Assembly: GCA_035610365.1 (NCBI GenBank)
Contig: CM069434.1
Coordinates: 122,692,895-122,756,894 of the forward strand
DNA from: Aquatica leii
Taxonomy: Eukaryota; Arthropoda; Insecta; Coleoptera; Lampyridae
Direction of reading: 5' to 3'
DNA length: 64,000 nt
The notes below the pieces were generated by a model. The model saw nothing but the letters and a program-made list of their open reading frames with translations. It ran no database searches and was not told where the DNA came from. Both the position numbers and the translations under genes were made by a program. This document shows, piece after piece, positions 31,336-42,653 of this stretch; position 1 is the stretch's first letter; each line of letters starts with the position of its first letter.

Positions 31336-32840
31336 ATGACTAATATACAAGTTATGGTACAAAAACGAGGTAGAATTAAGGCAAAAATTAGTAGGATTGA
31401 AAATTATGTAAAACTAAACGAAAACAATTTAACAATTGATGTTAACGAATTTGTAATTAGGGAATCTATGTTAGTTAAGTCTTACGAAGATTATGAATGT
31501 ATTCAGGATCAATTAGAGGAACAGGCTGATGCCGAGGAAAATGACCGGGTAGTAGTCGAACAGCAATATATTTCAGTGCGCAGTAAATTAAAAACAATAA
31601 TTCAAAATAGGGTAATTTCTAGTGGCGTCAAGTCAGGTGCGTCAACAACGGGTTTAATAAGCGCAGTTGCACACTCAACAACCCGCTCTTCTCAGGTTAA
31701 ATTACCTAATATTAACATTCCCATATATTCAGGGAAATATGAGGATTATAGATCTTTTATTGAGCTTTTTACGTCATTAAAACATGTTGATGGTCATTTG
31801 AGCAAAGTTCAAAAATTTTTATATTTAAAGTCTGTTTTAAAAGATGAACCCTTATTAATCGTAAAAGATTTGCAGATAACCGATGCAAACTACGACGTTG
31901 TTTTGGATTTATTAAAAAAAAGATATGATAACAAACTTGTCACAATAAATTATCATATACGCGTATTAATAGAAGTTCAAATAACGAAAGGTAACTCAGT
32001 TGCTTTTGGAGACTTTATTGTTAAAGTTAAGCAAAATTGCAATGCTTTGGTTGCGTTAGGTGTGCCTGCAAAGAAATGGGATCTTATTTTAGTATACATT
32101 ATGTCTTCAAAATTAGATTTTAATACACATAAAGCATATGAATTAGAAAGAGACCCACAGGCACTACCAAGTTTTAACGAATTTCTCGAATTTGTTGAAA
32201 AACGATGTTTAGCTCTTGAAGCACTGGCAACCCCTGAGCACCAGCAGAAGTTTGTTAATTCTAGTTATCATTTAATCTCTAGAGTTAATACAGATTATAA
32301 AGGAAAGTGCGCATGTTGCGATTTAAGTTATCATCCTATATTTCGATGTAGTAAATTTTCAAAATATGATTTAACGCACAAACGAGAATTTGTTAAAAAA
32401 AATAGGCTTTGTTATAACTGTCTTGGTTATAAACACACAGTTAGTGACTGTAAATCAGAAGGTTGTAGGATATGTAAAGGAAGGCATCACAGTTTGCTGC
32501 ATCAAGATAGAAGTAGTAAAGGAGATGAAGGTCAAGATAAAGGAAAAGTCAACTATGAACAACAAAGGCATAAGGAATACATAAATATGGAAATTGATAG
32601 AACTGCATCAACCTCATCGTCAGTAGCAACTACTTCGCTTGAAATAAATTCTACTCCATGTTTAAGAGCTAGCACACATAGGCAAATACTGTTGGCTACA
32701 GCAATGGTAAATTTAATTGCTGGTAATGGTTCTAAGGTTGAAGCTAGAGCACTTCTAGATTCAGGGTCGCAAAGTTCATTTATAACTTCAAATATTGCAA
32801 ATAAGTTGAATTTAAGGAAAAATTCAACTAACATTCAGGT
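31336..32840 (+). pseudogene. BEL gag and protease start
   Basis: Starts at the ATG 31336 (MTNIQVMVQKRGRIKAKISR) after a 512-bp leader. An N-terminal charged coil is followed by a DUF1759 capsid-like region (LPNINIPIYSGKYEDYRSFI ... KYDNKL-type RYDNKLVTI). Two zinc-knuckle-like cysteine groups follow: CACCDLSYHPIFRC and CYNCLGYKHTVSDCKSEGC with CRICKGRHH. The protease motif is ARALLDSGSQSSF. The frame is intact to the solo LTR at 32841; the apparent ORF end at 32889 is LTR sequence. Confidence 0.92.
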
Positions 32841-34118
32841 TGTTACGTGCATAAATTTAAATAATGCATTACCCTGTATATTAATTTAATTAAAAATTAC
32901 TTTTATATTTCTCGACGCCATCTATCGGGTTCGTTGGTCACTTCGTATTGAGTAGGCGATATCCGGTAAGATTACCGGCATTTTGACTTTAACATCGTGC
33001 ATGTGTTAACCTATGTCTGCGTGAATCGAGAAATCGTTTCTAAAATCATCCACGTGTTGGGACACGATGGAAAATAGAAGTTTCCTTAACTAACTAATTT
33101 ATTCACGCAGAGTAAGTGGTTTTTGTTCTTTCTTTGTTTAAAGGTAATTTTTATGTCTTTTGTTAGCGCCATGTGCTACCTCCTGAATAGGGGTATTCTT
33201 ATCGTTACCTAAAATCCTCCAGGGAAAATTATAATCGGAAGCGGAAGATCTTAATTACTGGATACGATTGAATTCTCTTCGGAGGCAATTAATACCTTGA
33301 TGACTATCACCTTGTTCGGAAGATCCTAATTACTGGATACGATTGAATTCTCTTCGGAGGCAATAATTTAACACCACCATAGACGGAAGATTTAATGTAA
33401 CAGCATACGATAAGTGTCGGTTCTAGTACTGTCCCTTAAATGTGTCTTTTACTTATAGTTTGTGAGTCGCCAGGTAGACACGATTATTTTCAAGAAGTTT
33501 AATTGCAGGAAGCCATTAGGAAAAACGTTTTCTGAAGGTAGCCCTGGACTTTGGTAAGTCAACTTTTACTTATTTATTCGTTGTCGCTACGGTGAATACT
33601 CACGACTTATTATATTTACTAATCGTACGTTCGAATTGATTTGTTGCTTGTTATTGTGACTCAATTAGTTTAAGTAAAGGACTTATCGCTTGCTGCTTAT
33701 ATCCACAGTCAATTATCATTATTAATGTTACTTATTGATAAAGTTTTATATATGTTATGGTAGTTACACTTTTGTTTGACGTGTAGTGTAAGTTGCCGAT
33801 CCTGCTGCTATTCTCTTTTCGATATTCTCTCCAGTACCTGCTTATATTTGGCTATTTAACTGTTAATATATTTATCTTGACAGAGTAATTAAAGTACAAT
33901 TGTTGTTAACGACGTAGTTTCTTTTTTTTCGTTTCTTTCAGCATTACGAACCTAACATCTTGTTACAAGTTTCTACCGCCTGTCTTGAGCGGGACAGAAG
34001 TGACTTTGGGATAAGCTCTGGCGCCCTTAAGTATATTTAATGTATCTATGAACCCCCCCTTTCACCGATCATTGTGAGTTGGCCGTGCAGGTTCGTAAAA
34101 TACCTAAAGCTTGTAACA
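32841..34118 (-). mobile_element. Solo LTR, copy C (reverse orientation)
   Basis: On the plus strand it begins TGTTACGTGCATAAA and ends AAAGCTTGTAACA, the reversed ends of copies A and B. The target duplication AGGT is perfect (32837-32840 and 34119-34122). Deleting the LTR with one AGGT restores the BEL protease frame without loss of a codon, so both boundaries are certain. It contains the reversed AGCTCTGGCGCCCTT and TTGGCCGTGCAGGTTCGTAA blocks at 34014-34096. No internal coding region. Confidence 0.95.
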
Positions 34119-35631
34119 AGGTGTCAGGAATCGGACAAAGTGGTGTTCGTGTTTCAAATTTTATCAAAGTTATAACTGAGTCTCAGAAGGATCCAAGGAA
34201 AAGGATTTCGACAAGTTGTGGTATTTTAAAAAGAATTACTTGTCAACTGCCTTATGCATCAATAAATATCAAAAATTTAGGTATCCCGAATGACATAAGT
34301 TTGGCCGATAAAAGTTTTCACATTTCTGGTGAAATAGATCTTTTGCTAGGAGCTGAAGTGTATTTTGACATAATTCAAACTGGGCTGTTAAGGTTAGGCG
34401 AGAATCTTCCTGTCTTGCAAAATAGTTTATTTGGGTGGGTTGTAGGAGGAAGTGTTCCTGATTTACATAATGTTTGGTCACATTTAAGCGTTGCTTTGTT
34501 TGTTCAGGGTCTTGATTTGGATAGTTTAATATCTCAATTTTGGAGATTGGAAGAAGTATCAAATAAAAGGCACATGTCTCCAGAGGATGAACTCTGTGAA
34601 AAACTGTATTCCTCTACAAAGAAAAGACTTGAATCTGGTGTATTCGAGGTTAGGTTACCTATTAAGCCTAATCATGATGCTTCTTTCTTAGGCAACTCTC
34701 TTAACAAGACTATTCAAACGTTTTTATCGCTCGAAAAAAGGTTCAAAAAGGATGTTAAACTAAAAAAAGAGTATTAAGCATTTATTGATGAATATTAATT
34801 ACTCGGTCATGCTAAACAAATTGAACAAGCTACCGATTCAATGACAAGTAATAGGTATTATCTTCCTCACCATTGTGTAATTCGTGAAGATAAACTTACG
34901 ACAAAATATCGTGTTGTGTTTAATGCGTCTATGAAAACCACCTCGGGGTTAAGTTTGAACGACATCATGCTTAAAGGAAGTCCGGTTCAGCCAGACTTAT
35001 TTGATATTATTGCTAGATATAGGACTTACCGGTACGTTATAACAAGCGATATACAAAAAATGTATAGGTGTATTAAGATTCATTCAGATGATCGATTTTT
35101 ACAAAACATAGTTTGGAGAGATGACCCAGCTGGTCCCTTACCTTTACCTTTCCCTTAGCGGCTGAAACTTTACTAAAACAAACCTACGTAGACGATGTGT
35201 TAGGTGGAGCAAATACTTTGGAACAGTTATATCAACTTCAAAGGGAGTTAAAGGAACTTCTAGAGCCTGCAGGATTCAACTTGCATAAATGGAATTCAAA
35301 TGACAAAACGCTAGTTTCTTCTTTAGAATCCGAAAGTTCTGAGGTTTTAGGTGTATCATGGAATCCTGTTTTCGATTCGTTTCTGATATGTGTACCAGAT
35401 TTAGTCAAAAAAAATACTTTCACAAAACGTAAAATTTTAGGTATAATTGCGCAGATATTTGATCCTATGGGTTTTATAGGTCCAGTGATTATTGTAGCAA
35501 AGATAATTATGCAAAGGTTATGGGCATTAAAAATAGAATGGGATGAATTTGTAACGGAGGATTTTTTGGTAGAATGGCTTAAATTTTACAACCATTTGCC
35601 TCGATTAAGAGACCTCAAAATCGCACGTTGA
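34119..35631 (+). pseudogene. BEL protease end and reverse transcriptase
   Basis: Protease C-terminal part and linker: GEIDLLLGAEVYFDIIQTG, LQNSLFGWVVGG. RT follows after stops near 34777-34800: YLPHHCVIREDKLTTKYRVV, FNASMKTTSGLSLND, YVITSDIQKMYRCIKI (first catalytic Asp). At 35140-35165 the frame jumps from WRDDPAGPLPL to AAETLLKQTYVDDVLGG: roughly 35-45 residues between these motifs, including the usual TVTYG-type segment, are missing. The YVDD box is intact. The thumb region continues FDPMGFIGPVIIVAKIIMQRLW to 35631. Confidence 0.9.
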
Positions 35632-36576
35632 ATTTTTATTACAAGAAAGATTCAAAGTATTCAGTTGATAGGGTTTTCAGATGCTTCTATGCAAGCGTAC
35701 GGTGCATGCTTGTATGTGAGAACGTTGTATGAAGGCAATAAGGTTACATGTAATCTTGTTTACTCAAAATCTAGAGTTGCTCCACTCAAGACGGTGTCGT
35801 TGCCAAGATTGGAACTGTGTAGGTTTTTATTTTTAGCTCGTATGTGCAACAAGTTTAAAGCTTGCATGAATTTTACTTTCAATAAGGTTGTTTTGTTTAC
35901 GGATTCGCAAATAGTACTTGCTTGGTTGCAGTCACCACCGTCCCGTTGGACAACGTTTGTAGCCAACCGAGTGTCGGAAATTCAAGAGTTATCCGTTAAT
36001 GTGAAGTGGAAACATGTGTCGTCTGAGTTGAATACTGCGGACTACATCTCTCGGGGTCTGGATCCTGATACTATAATGAATTGTAAACCATGGTGGGAAG
36101 GCCCACAGTTTTTATCAGATTTTTCATGGAATATAACTTCAGAAAGTAATAGTAAATTAGAAATTGATTCTTTGCCTGAACAAAAACAGGTATCGCATGT
36201 TCACACCAAAATAGAAGTTAATTCCTCGGTTTTACTTAGGTTTTCGTCGTTTGTCAGAATGCAAAGATCCATTGCGTTTATGTTTAGATTTGTTAATAAT
36301 TCAAAAAAGAATTCTTTAAAGGTTTATGGTTCTCTCTTAGTAGAGGAACTAGAACAAGCTTTGGCTCAAATATTTAAGGTCATTCAACTTGAACATTTTC
36401 ATGAAGAAATCTCATGTTTACAGAATGCTATGCCATTAGCAAAAAGCAGTTCGCTGGTATCGTTAAATGCATTTCTTGATTCAAAAGGATTATTGAGGGT
36501 TGGCGGACGTTTAATAAATGCGCCGTTGTCATTTAATAGTAAACCCCAATCGTTTTGCCTACAAATTGTCATGTAA
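35632..36576 (+). pseudogene. BEL RNase H region
   Basis: GFSDASMQAYGACLY carries the first catalytic Asp, LKTVSLPRLELCRFLFLAR the Glu, and VVLFTDSQIVLAWLQSPPSRW the next Asp. RVSEIQELS and the WKHVSSELNTADYISRGLDP segment complete the domain. The region continues into the linker before integrase (DSKGLLRVGGRL). A frame break near 35633 separates it from RT and another near 36560 from integrase. Confidence 0.9.
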
Positions 36577-37742
36577 CTGAGTTGTTGATCGAATATGAAC
36601 ATAAGTACTTAGGTCATGCAGGTCCTCGTTCTGTACTTCATAGTTTACGACAACGTGTTTGGCCTATTCATGCTTTAAGACGCATTAAAAGTGTACTAAT
36701 GAAATGTATTAAATGTCATCGATTTAAAGCAATAGTGTCCAAACAGTTAATGGGAAGTTTGTCTGTAGAGCGAACCCAATTAGTTCGTCCATTTTATCAT
36801 GTTGGCATTGATTTTGGTGGACCAATCATGGTCAAGGAAACAAGATTGCGGAAATCAATAATTTCCAAAGCTTATATTGCATTGTTTGTGTGTATGGCAA
36901 CTAAAGCCATACACATAGAGTTAGTATCGAGTCTTTCAACAGACGCATTTTTGCTTACTTTGAAAAGGTTTATTGCACGTCGAGGAAATCCAGTTTCGAT
37001 TAGTAGCGACAACGCGAATAATTTTAAAAGAGCTAATAATGCTCTGCAAGGAATTTATAGATTTTTTCAAAGTCATAGTAGTGAAATTCAAGATTTTTTG
37101 TCCACACTAGGAATAAGTTAGAAATTCATTCCTCCAAATAGCCCACATTGGGGAGGCTTGTGGGAAGCTGGAATCAAGAGTACTAAGTACCATTTAAGAA
37201 GGGTTTTGGGAAATGCTGTCTTATCATTTGAAGCTTTATCTACTGTTCTAGCTTAAATCGAGGCGATACTCAATTCCAGACCAATACAATCTATGTCTAA
37301 TTCAATCTCTGACTTGACTTGTTTAACACCAGGTCATTTTCTTATAGGTCAAGCTTTAACTGCGTTTCCAGAAAGAGATGTAGTCAGTATTCCAGAAAAT
37401 CGTTTAAACATGTGGCAACACTGTTCTAAATTGCGTCAAGATTTTTGGAAACGGTGGTGTTCTGATTATTTAAACCAATTACAACATCGCCCAAAATGGA
37501 TGTATTCAAAACCAAATTTAAAAATAGGAGATTTAGTTTTAGTGAAAGAAGACAACTTGTCTCCGCTCGAGTGGTGTCTTGCAAGAGTAATAGATCTTAA
37601 ACCTGGACGTGATAACAAAGTCCGCGTAGTCAAACTTATCACTAATAAGGGTGAATTTACTCGCCCCATAACAAAACTATGCCCACTTCCTATATCTACT
37701 CATAATTTTGAGGACAATACCTCAAAGGGGGGAGAATGTTGA
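36555..37742 (+). pseudogene. BEL integrase and DUF5641 tail
   Basis: The zinc-binding region has YEHKYLGHAGPRS with its His pair and LMKCIKCHRF with its Cys pair. The core has FYHVGIDFGGP (first Asp), SISSDNANNF (second Asp) and SPHWGGLWEAGIKS (Glu). A stop at 37119-37121 (AGA-like codon to TAG/TGA context) and another near 37254 interrupt the frame. The DUF5641 end (LGDLVLVKEDNLSPLEW-like: KIGDLVLVKEDN, WCLARVIDLKPGRD) closes the ORF just before the polypurine tract. The enzyme would insert cDNA with a 5-bp target duplication. Confidence 0.9.
37724..37736 (+). promoter_or_regulatory. BEL polypurine tract
   Basis: AAAGGGGGGAGAA immediately upstream of the 3' LTR; the plus-strand primer site. 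Confidence 0.88.
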
Positions 37743-38130
37743 ATTAAAAAGTGTTTATTTATTTTTAGAAATAGTTGCCACTCTTGATCGTTCATGTTAT
37801 GAATTATTGTGCTGCAGTTTTTGTATAAATTTTGAATAAAAACCAATTTTTAAGACCGTACTCTGAGCAACTTCAATCATAATTAATACAGTCCACTGAA
37901 GATATGAATACGAGTACTAATTAGTGATTTTCTATAAAGTTCTACATTTATTATTCTAAGTTTATAATAAGTTGTAATAAACAAGTTGTCTCAAAAAAAA
38001 ATGAATAACTAATGATATATAGAAAAATGTTGTTGTAAAAACTGGTCAAAAATGTTTATCGTTTTTTATAATACAAAATAGTTTATATTGATTGTGTACT
38101 TGTTTTTAATAAAACGTTTAATACAAAATA
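37737..38130 (+). repeat. BEL 3' LTR
   Basis: 394 bp; terminal ACAAAATA instead of ACAAAACA; directly preceded by the polypurine tract. Confidence 0.93.
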
Positions 38131-39441
38131 CCCAACATAATTTTGCACAATGTAACACTTCTAATTTATTTTTTGAGAGTATTTCTTAACCGATTGAGTT
38201 CGGTTTTTGTGTAGTAAATTTCTTTCTTATTTAAATACCTACAAAATTGTTTTATTAATTCTTAAAATATTTACTAAAATTAACTCAAAATTAAGATTGG
38301 TCGTTTCATTATTCTATAAATCTGGTTGTAAAGAAAAAAATATCCTGAAACTACAAAACTTTTAATGCAATCTAAAACATCTGGCTTAATATGTTTATTC
38401 TAGCTAGGCTGTATCAAAGAGTCTCAGGTCTCGCGGATGTATTCCTTCATATTAAAAATGCCAAAAATCAGTAAGCGTTTTAGCACCTAAGTATTTTTTT
38501 ATTTAAATGTTTTCATTAGGGCATCATTATAATATTTTTCTATTTTAAAAAGTTAGCCAAAGGATCATTCCCGGCGGTCAAGATGATCCCTACGGTATGG
38601 ACAAGATGATCCCCGGAATTATCTTACTCCTGTTTTGGATTTTAGAATAATAAGGTAAATAAAAACAAAAATCGGCTTGAGCTTACAATGTTTTTATTTT
38701 GACTAAGGTTTTATAAACTGAACGGCAAAAAAAATAAGATAGTATATGCTTTAAAGAAACAATAATTAATAATAAAAAAAAAAAATAAAAATACTTGGGA
38801 CAACAATCATTTTGAAAGTTAACATTAAAGAATCTTTAACAAGATGTCATCAAAAAATTAAAAGAACTTGGTTTGTTTCTCTTAAAAGTCCCAACGCGTT
38901 TTGCTTGGTGTTGTGTTAGGTACATAAATCACAAATAAAGTTATCTGGACCATCGCTATCTATCCCGGCACAAGCTTCATGACCCCATTTTTCACAAAAA
39001 ACATCTTATCCATCCTTCACTCTGATTATCTTTATACTTAATGTTTAAATTTATTATTGAACGTAAGATAAAAGGTATTTATTCGATTCATAGCAATCAT
39101 AGCGTTATTACAGTCATAAATCACCTAAGTACGACTGGCGCCAACAAAATATGCGCGAAAAATCCAATCTAGGACTACAAATACACTAGAAAACTGTAAA
39201 ACAATAGCTAAGAAGGTGCTATTGAAGTACAGTTTTGTTACCGACATCTACTAAAAATGTCAACGATCGCAGCGCTGCATCCAGTATCCAGAACTAAAAT
39301 TTCCTGTATCCTTTTCATGAGCGTCACACTTTTAATCAAGAACCGACTATCTATAAAGGTATATATTTAATGCTGGTAGTCACTGCCAGATTCATATATA
39401 TGACAAAATTTGCAGTCGATTATCTTAGTTGATTTATAATG
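38131..39441. other. Non-coding AT-rich stretch
   Basis: No gene seen. A GATGATCCC motif repeats at 38580-38625 (GGATCATTCCCGG, AGATGATCCCTACGG, AGATGATCCCCGG), as if a small simple duplication had occurred. Confidence 0.5.
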
Positions 39442-39823
39442 TAACTGTAAATAGCTATAAACGACGGTAAACACGTTGAATTAATTTAACACCCGCGAAG
39501 TTCAAAATCTGCTTTGAATAATTCGTCAGGATAAAACCACAACGTAAAAGGACATTTATTAATAAAAGCTATAAGGGGCATCAATGCAATTGTGGGAACT
39601 ACATTAGAGTGTATCTCCTACTGCTGATGAGCTCCAAAAGAGCGAAACGGCCGTCCAGTAGTTCACTCTGGTGGCGTTTACACAATTGCATTGACATTGC
39701 TTACCCCCAATGTCTTTTTACGCTGTGGTTTTATCCCGACGAATTATTCAAAGCAGATTTTGAATTTCGCGGGTGTTAAACTAATTCAACGTGTTTACCG
39801 TCGTTTATAGCTATTTACAGTTA
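39442..39823. mobile_element. Hairpin element with 115-bp terminal inverted repeats and a hammerhead motif at the tip
   Basis: TAACTGTAAATAGCTATAAA at 39442 and onward to 39556 is complementary, with few mismatches, to 39709-39823. Inside, TCAATGCAATTGTG (39581-39594) pairs exactly with 39681-39694. The central loop is a type I hammerhead fold (39606-39669). The whole 382 bp is thus one long imperfect hairpin. No ORF. Flanking target duplication was not established. The element class is unknown: a foldback MITE, or an inverted-duplicated Penelope/retrozyme-like end. Confidence 0.85.
39606..39669 (+). ncRNA. Hammerhead ribozyme motif (type I)
   Basis: Stem I has AGAGTG (39606-39611)/CACTCT (39664-39669) outside and CTACTG (39618-39623)/CAGTAG (39656-39661) inside, around a TATCTC/TT internal loop. 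The invariant core CTGATGA is at 39624-39630, stem II GCTC/GAGC (39631-39634, 39640-39643) has loop CAAAA, the core GAAA is at 39644-39647, and a minimal stem III lies in ACGGCCGT (39647-39654). Cleavage is expected after C39655 (GTC). All invariant hammerhead nucleotides are present. Very short stem III is typical of hammerheads in Penelope-like elements and retrozymes, which often need to dimerise. Activity is untested. Confidence 0.85.
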
Positions 39824-41869
39824 ACTTTAGACACATAGTAAAATTATACTATGAGATGGCTCTGCCATCAAACACTTTTGAATTGATTTATAATATTCAT
39901 TTGTAATAGACGACTTGTCGTTTTTGTTTCATAATGATGGTGGTACAAGACATTAAAAAATTAATAGCTAATATAACTTTAGACGTTTAGAATTTAAATT
40001 TAATGCTCGTCCTCAGCCTTTACTTCAAATTCGCAAGACCAGTAAACATAAAAATAAACAAGTTCATAGTAATTTTAAAGTATCTACGAATGATTCGTCA
40101 GATTGGATTTGTGAATATGAAGTAAATAATAGACTCACTATGGTGTAAAAATAACGTTACCGATTTATAGCATTTAAAAGAAAAAATGAAAAAGCACTCG
40201 TTATCGGCGAATCACATGAAAAGTTGTATAAATATTGCTACTCTTGGTCGCGTTAATATTCGCTGACAAATACAAAGTCAATTAAAGACCACAATAAAAA
40301 TATTTGTAAAAATAGGTACATATATTAAACAAAATACCTAGTTGACTTTTCCTGCGACTATCGTGAAAAGTGAGCGATGTTCCTCTACGTAAAAAAATTA
40401 AATCATTTCTACGCAATCGGCAATACTATGGGACAAGAAAGTCGTGCGTATTTCTATGCTAAGCATTGAAAAATCTTCCATTACAAACTAAATTATTATC
40501 GCTTATTTTGGTAATTGTAAAGATAGACGGTTATCTTAAATCTTAATCTGAAATAGAATTGATCTTAAGTATAAATCGTGTTAATGTAAGAATGTTTTTT
40601 TAGACTATCCGATAATTGTGTTTTTTTAATGATTCTCTTGTTTGATTCACCACCAGCCGCCACTGATTAAATTCTTAAATTATCATGGGAATGGAATTTT
40701 GATTGTCCAATTCCTTCGGGGTGGCTTTCGGCGCCCCTTCAGACCTGGGGTCTGTGTGCGCCACACACATTGCACACATGGACGCGCCGCGGCCCTGACT
40801 CTAGGGCTGTCATAATACTGATCAGCACTCCCGCGCCATACAAAAGGCAAAGTCGCCGAAAAGCCTTAAAACTGAAAAGTAAAAAAAAGATAAAGCAACA
40901 AACAACATTGTCAAAACAAAATTTATAATGATAAGAAAACTAGTAAGGAATTGTTTATTTTTTATGTTTACTCTTTGAGACGAGGGAAGCAAATTACTTC
41001 TCGAAAATAATATATTTTCCAAATGAGAGTACGCAATAATAGCATTTATTCGATCGAATACGTAATACGTAACATGATAACATGAATTATGTGAACTCAA
41101 ACAAATCTGATTTTATTCATGTTTGAGTTTGAAATTTGGTTTGAACCAACGAGTGAACAAGCGTTTTTTCCTGTCTGAGCTTGCAATGTACGAAAGTTTA
41201 TATATTTAAGCGCTGCATCGGTCGCGATCTCATTTGTTGCCTGATGTCCGATTGATAATTAACTTAGCGAAGTGAAAAGGTGCATGGGGTAAAATATATC
41301 TGCTTTTGAAACTTTAGTTTTTTGTAGTTTTATAGTAATCTGTTTTGTGTTGTAAATTAAGGTGAGTTCATCTAAAATTTATTTATTTTAGATTTATTAA
41401 AACATTAAAAGCCAAAAACTTGCATCTCAAAAATCCTTTTATATTTAATTATATAAACATCATTGTTAATTGAAGTAAAATCAAACAGATTAATTGATAA
41501 GCACTAATATTACTATTTATAAAAATTTATAAATTTTGAAATAATTTGAAACAAGTAATGTTGAAAAAATACTTTCGAGTTTGAGTTTGAGACGTCGAAA
41601 CATTTCTATTTTTCATGAATAATTTGTCAATTTGTTTACTAACGTATTAATTTCTTTATAGTATACAGGATGTCGCGAATGGTTACGCACGAGTAAAAGT
41701 GTTTTAGAGGTGCTCTAAACATTTTCAATTTTTCGAATTGCTACATATCAGAATAATTATTAAAAGTAATCGTGTTTTAGTCTGTTATTCTTATTAATAT
41801 AAACGTGAGAACATTGATAAGTGCATCGATGCGTATCTTAAATGCACGTGTAAATACGGCGAGATACAC
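39824..41869. other. Non-coding stretch with one GC-rich patch
   Basis: AT-rich apart from 40665-40840, which is GC-rich (GGCGCCCC, GCGCCACACACATTGCACAC, GACGCGCCGCGGCCC) and has no ORF or recognised family; it may be a LINE or SINE 3' end. Nothing else supported. Confidence 0.5.
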
Positions 41870-42480
41870 TGGTCTGCAAAAAAATATTTTTTATCGAGTC
41901 CTGACACTATTTCGGATGATTCTTATGTAAAATGACGTCCTGAATCCAAATATGTCTTCCGTTTTCTTCCATCATCCACCATTTTCGAGGGAGCCCCAAA
42001 TCTCTAATTTTAACACTTTTCGATAAATTAATTATAATTTATTTATCGAACGGTAATAATAATTATAATAAATATATGGACATGAATTTAATTTAAATGG
42101 GAAAAAGAACTATTTTAGTTATAAACAGTAATAAATGAAAAGATAGTCATCGTTACTTCGTGCTTGCTTTCCTTTTATACCCTGAGGTACAGCTCTCTCG
42201 TTTCAAAAACCAGCAGTACTCCGCCAACATGCTTGCATTCCACTTCCCTAAAAATCTCTTCTTCAGCTTAGCGATGTCTTGATAGAACCGTTCCCCGTGT
42301 TCATCCGAGACTGCTCCTAAATTTTCAGGTTCAGGCTAAAAGCAGTTCCTCGACGTGAGCGATATAATCTTCACTTTTCTGGTTACCCAGGAAGTTTTTA
42401 CAAACGTTTTGAAATGCAAGCCAAGCTCGTTTTTCTTTTCGATTTAGGTGTTTAACGTCGAATCTTGGAAGAGTTGTCTA
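41870..42480 (-). pseudogene. Orphan TE-family ORF fragment (LGAVSDEHGERFYQDI type)
   Basis: Minus-strand peptides: PRFDVKHLNRKEKRAWLAFQ, VCKNFLGNQKSEDYIAHVEEL, then after a deletion ENLGAVSDEHGERFYQDIAK, KWNASMLAEYCWFLKRES, GYKRKASTK. I recognise this block from a protein repeated in hydra, aphid and other invertebrate genomes. Its superfamily is unknown to me. About 50 residues between HVEELL and ENLG (the HFLHSHLDFF-type segment of relatives) are missing. The minus-strand sequence to 41870, ending near GACCAGTG, likely belongs to the same element. Confidence 0.6.
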
Positions 42481-42653
42481 ATCTGGGGACCAACAAAAAA
42501 AAACGCCTTTTTTGATTTTAAGAAAATGCTTGAATGTGTTAACTGTCTTATTAATTAGGTTAGAGGAACTAAATGTAATATTAATAAGAGTCTGATTACA
42601 CATGTACCTAATATATAATTAAGATTTTTAAAAAATTTAATTCAAGAGGTGGT

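Larger units (their letters stand above)
30436..38130 (+). mobile_element. BEL/Pao LTR retrotransposon with both LTRs
   Basis: LTRs at 30436-30823 and 37737-38130 begin TGTTGAATTAAAAAGTG and are nearly identical, with small indels and an extra TTTA-type difference. The flanks CTCAA (30431-30435) and CCCAA (38131-38135) match at four of five positions, fitting the 5-bp BEL target duplication. The polypurine tract AAAGGGGGGAGAA sits at 37724-37736, directly before the 3' LTR. Sequence after the 5' LTR begins TGGTCGATGTCGAGCCGG, a primer-binding candidate whose tRNA I could not name. Coding order is gag with DUF1759, zinc knuckles, protease, RT, RNase H, integrase, DUF5641. A solo LTR of another family splits the protease. 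Confidence 0.96.

Noticed and set aside
32390..32834. Second-frame and antisense ORFs in BEL gag
   Set aside because: Alternative frames of the intact gag ORF.
32841..32889. Apparent C-terminal end of BEL gag ORF
   Set aside because: These codons are read from the inserted solo LTR, not from the BEL element.
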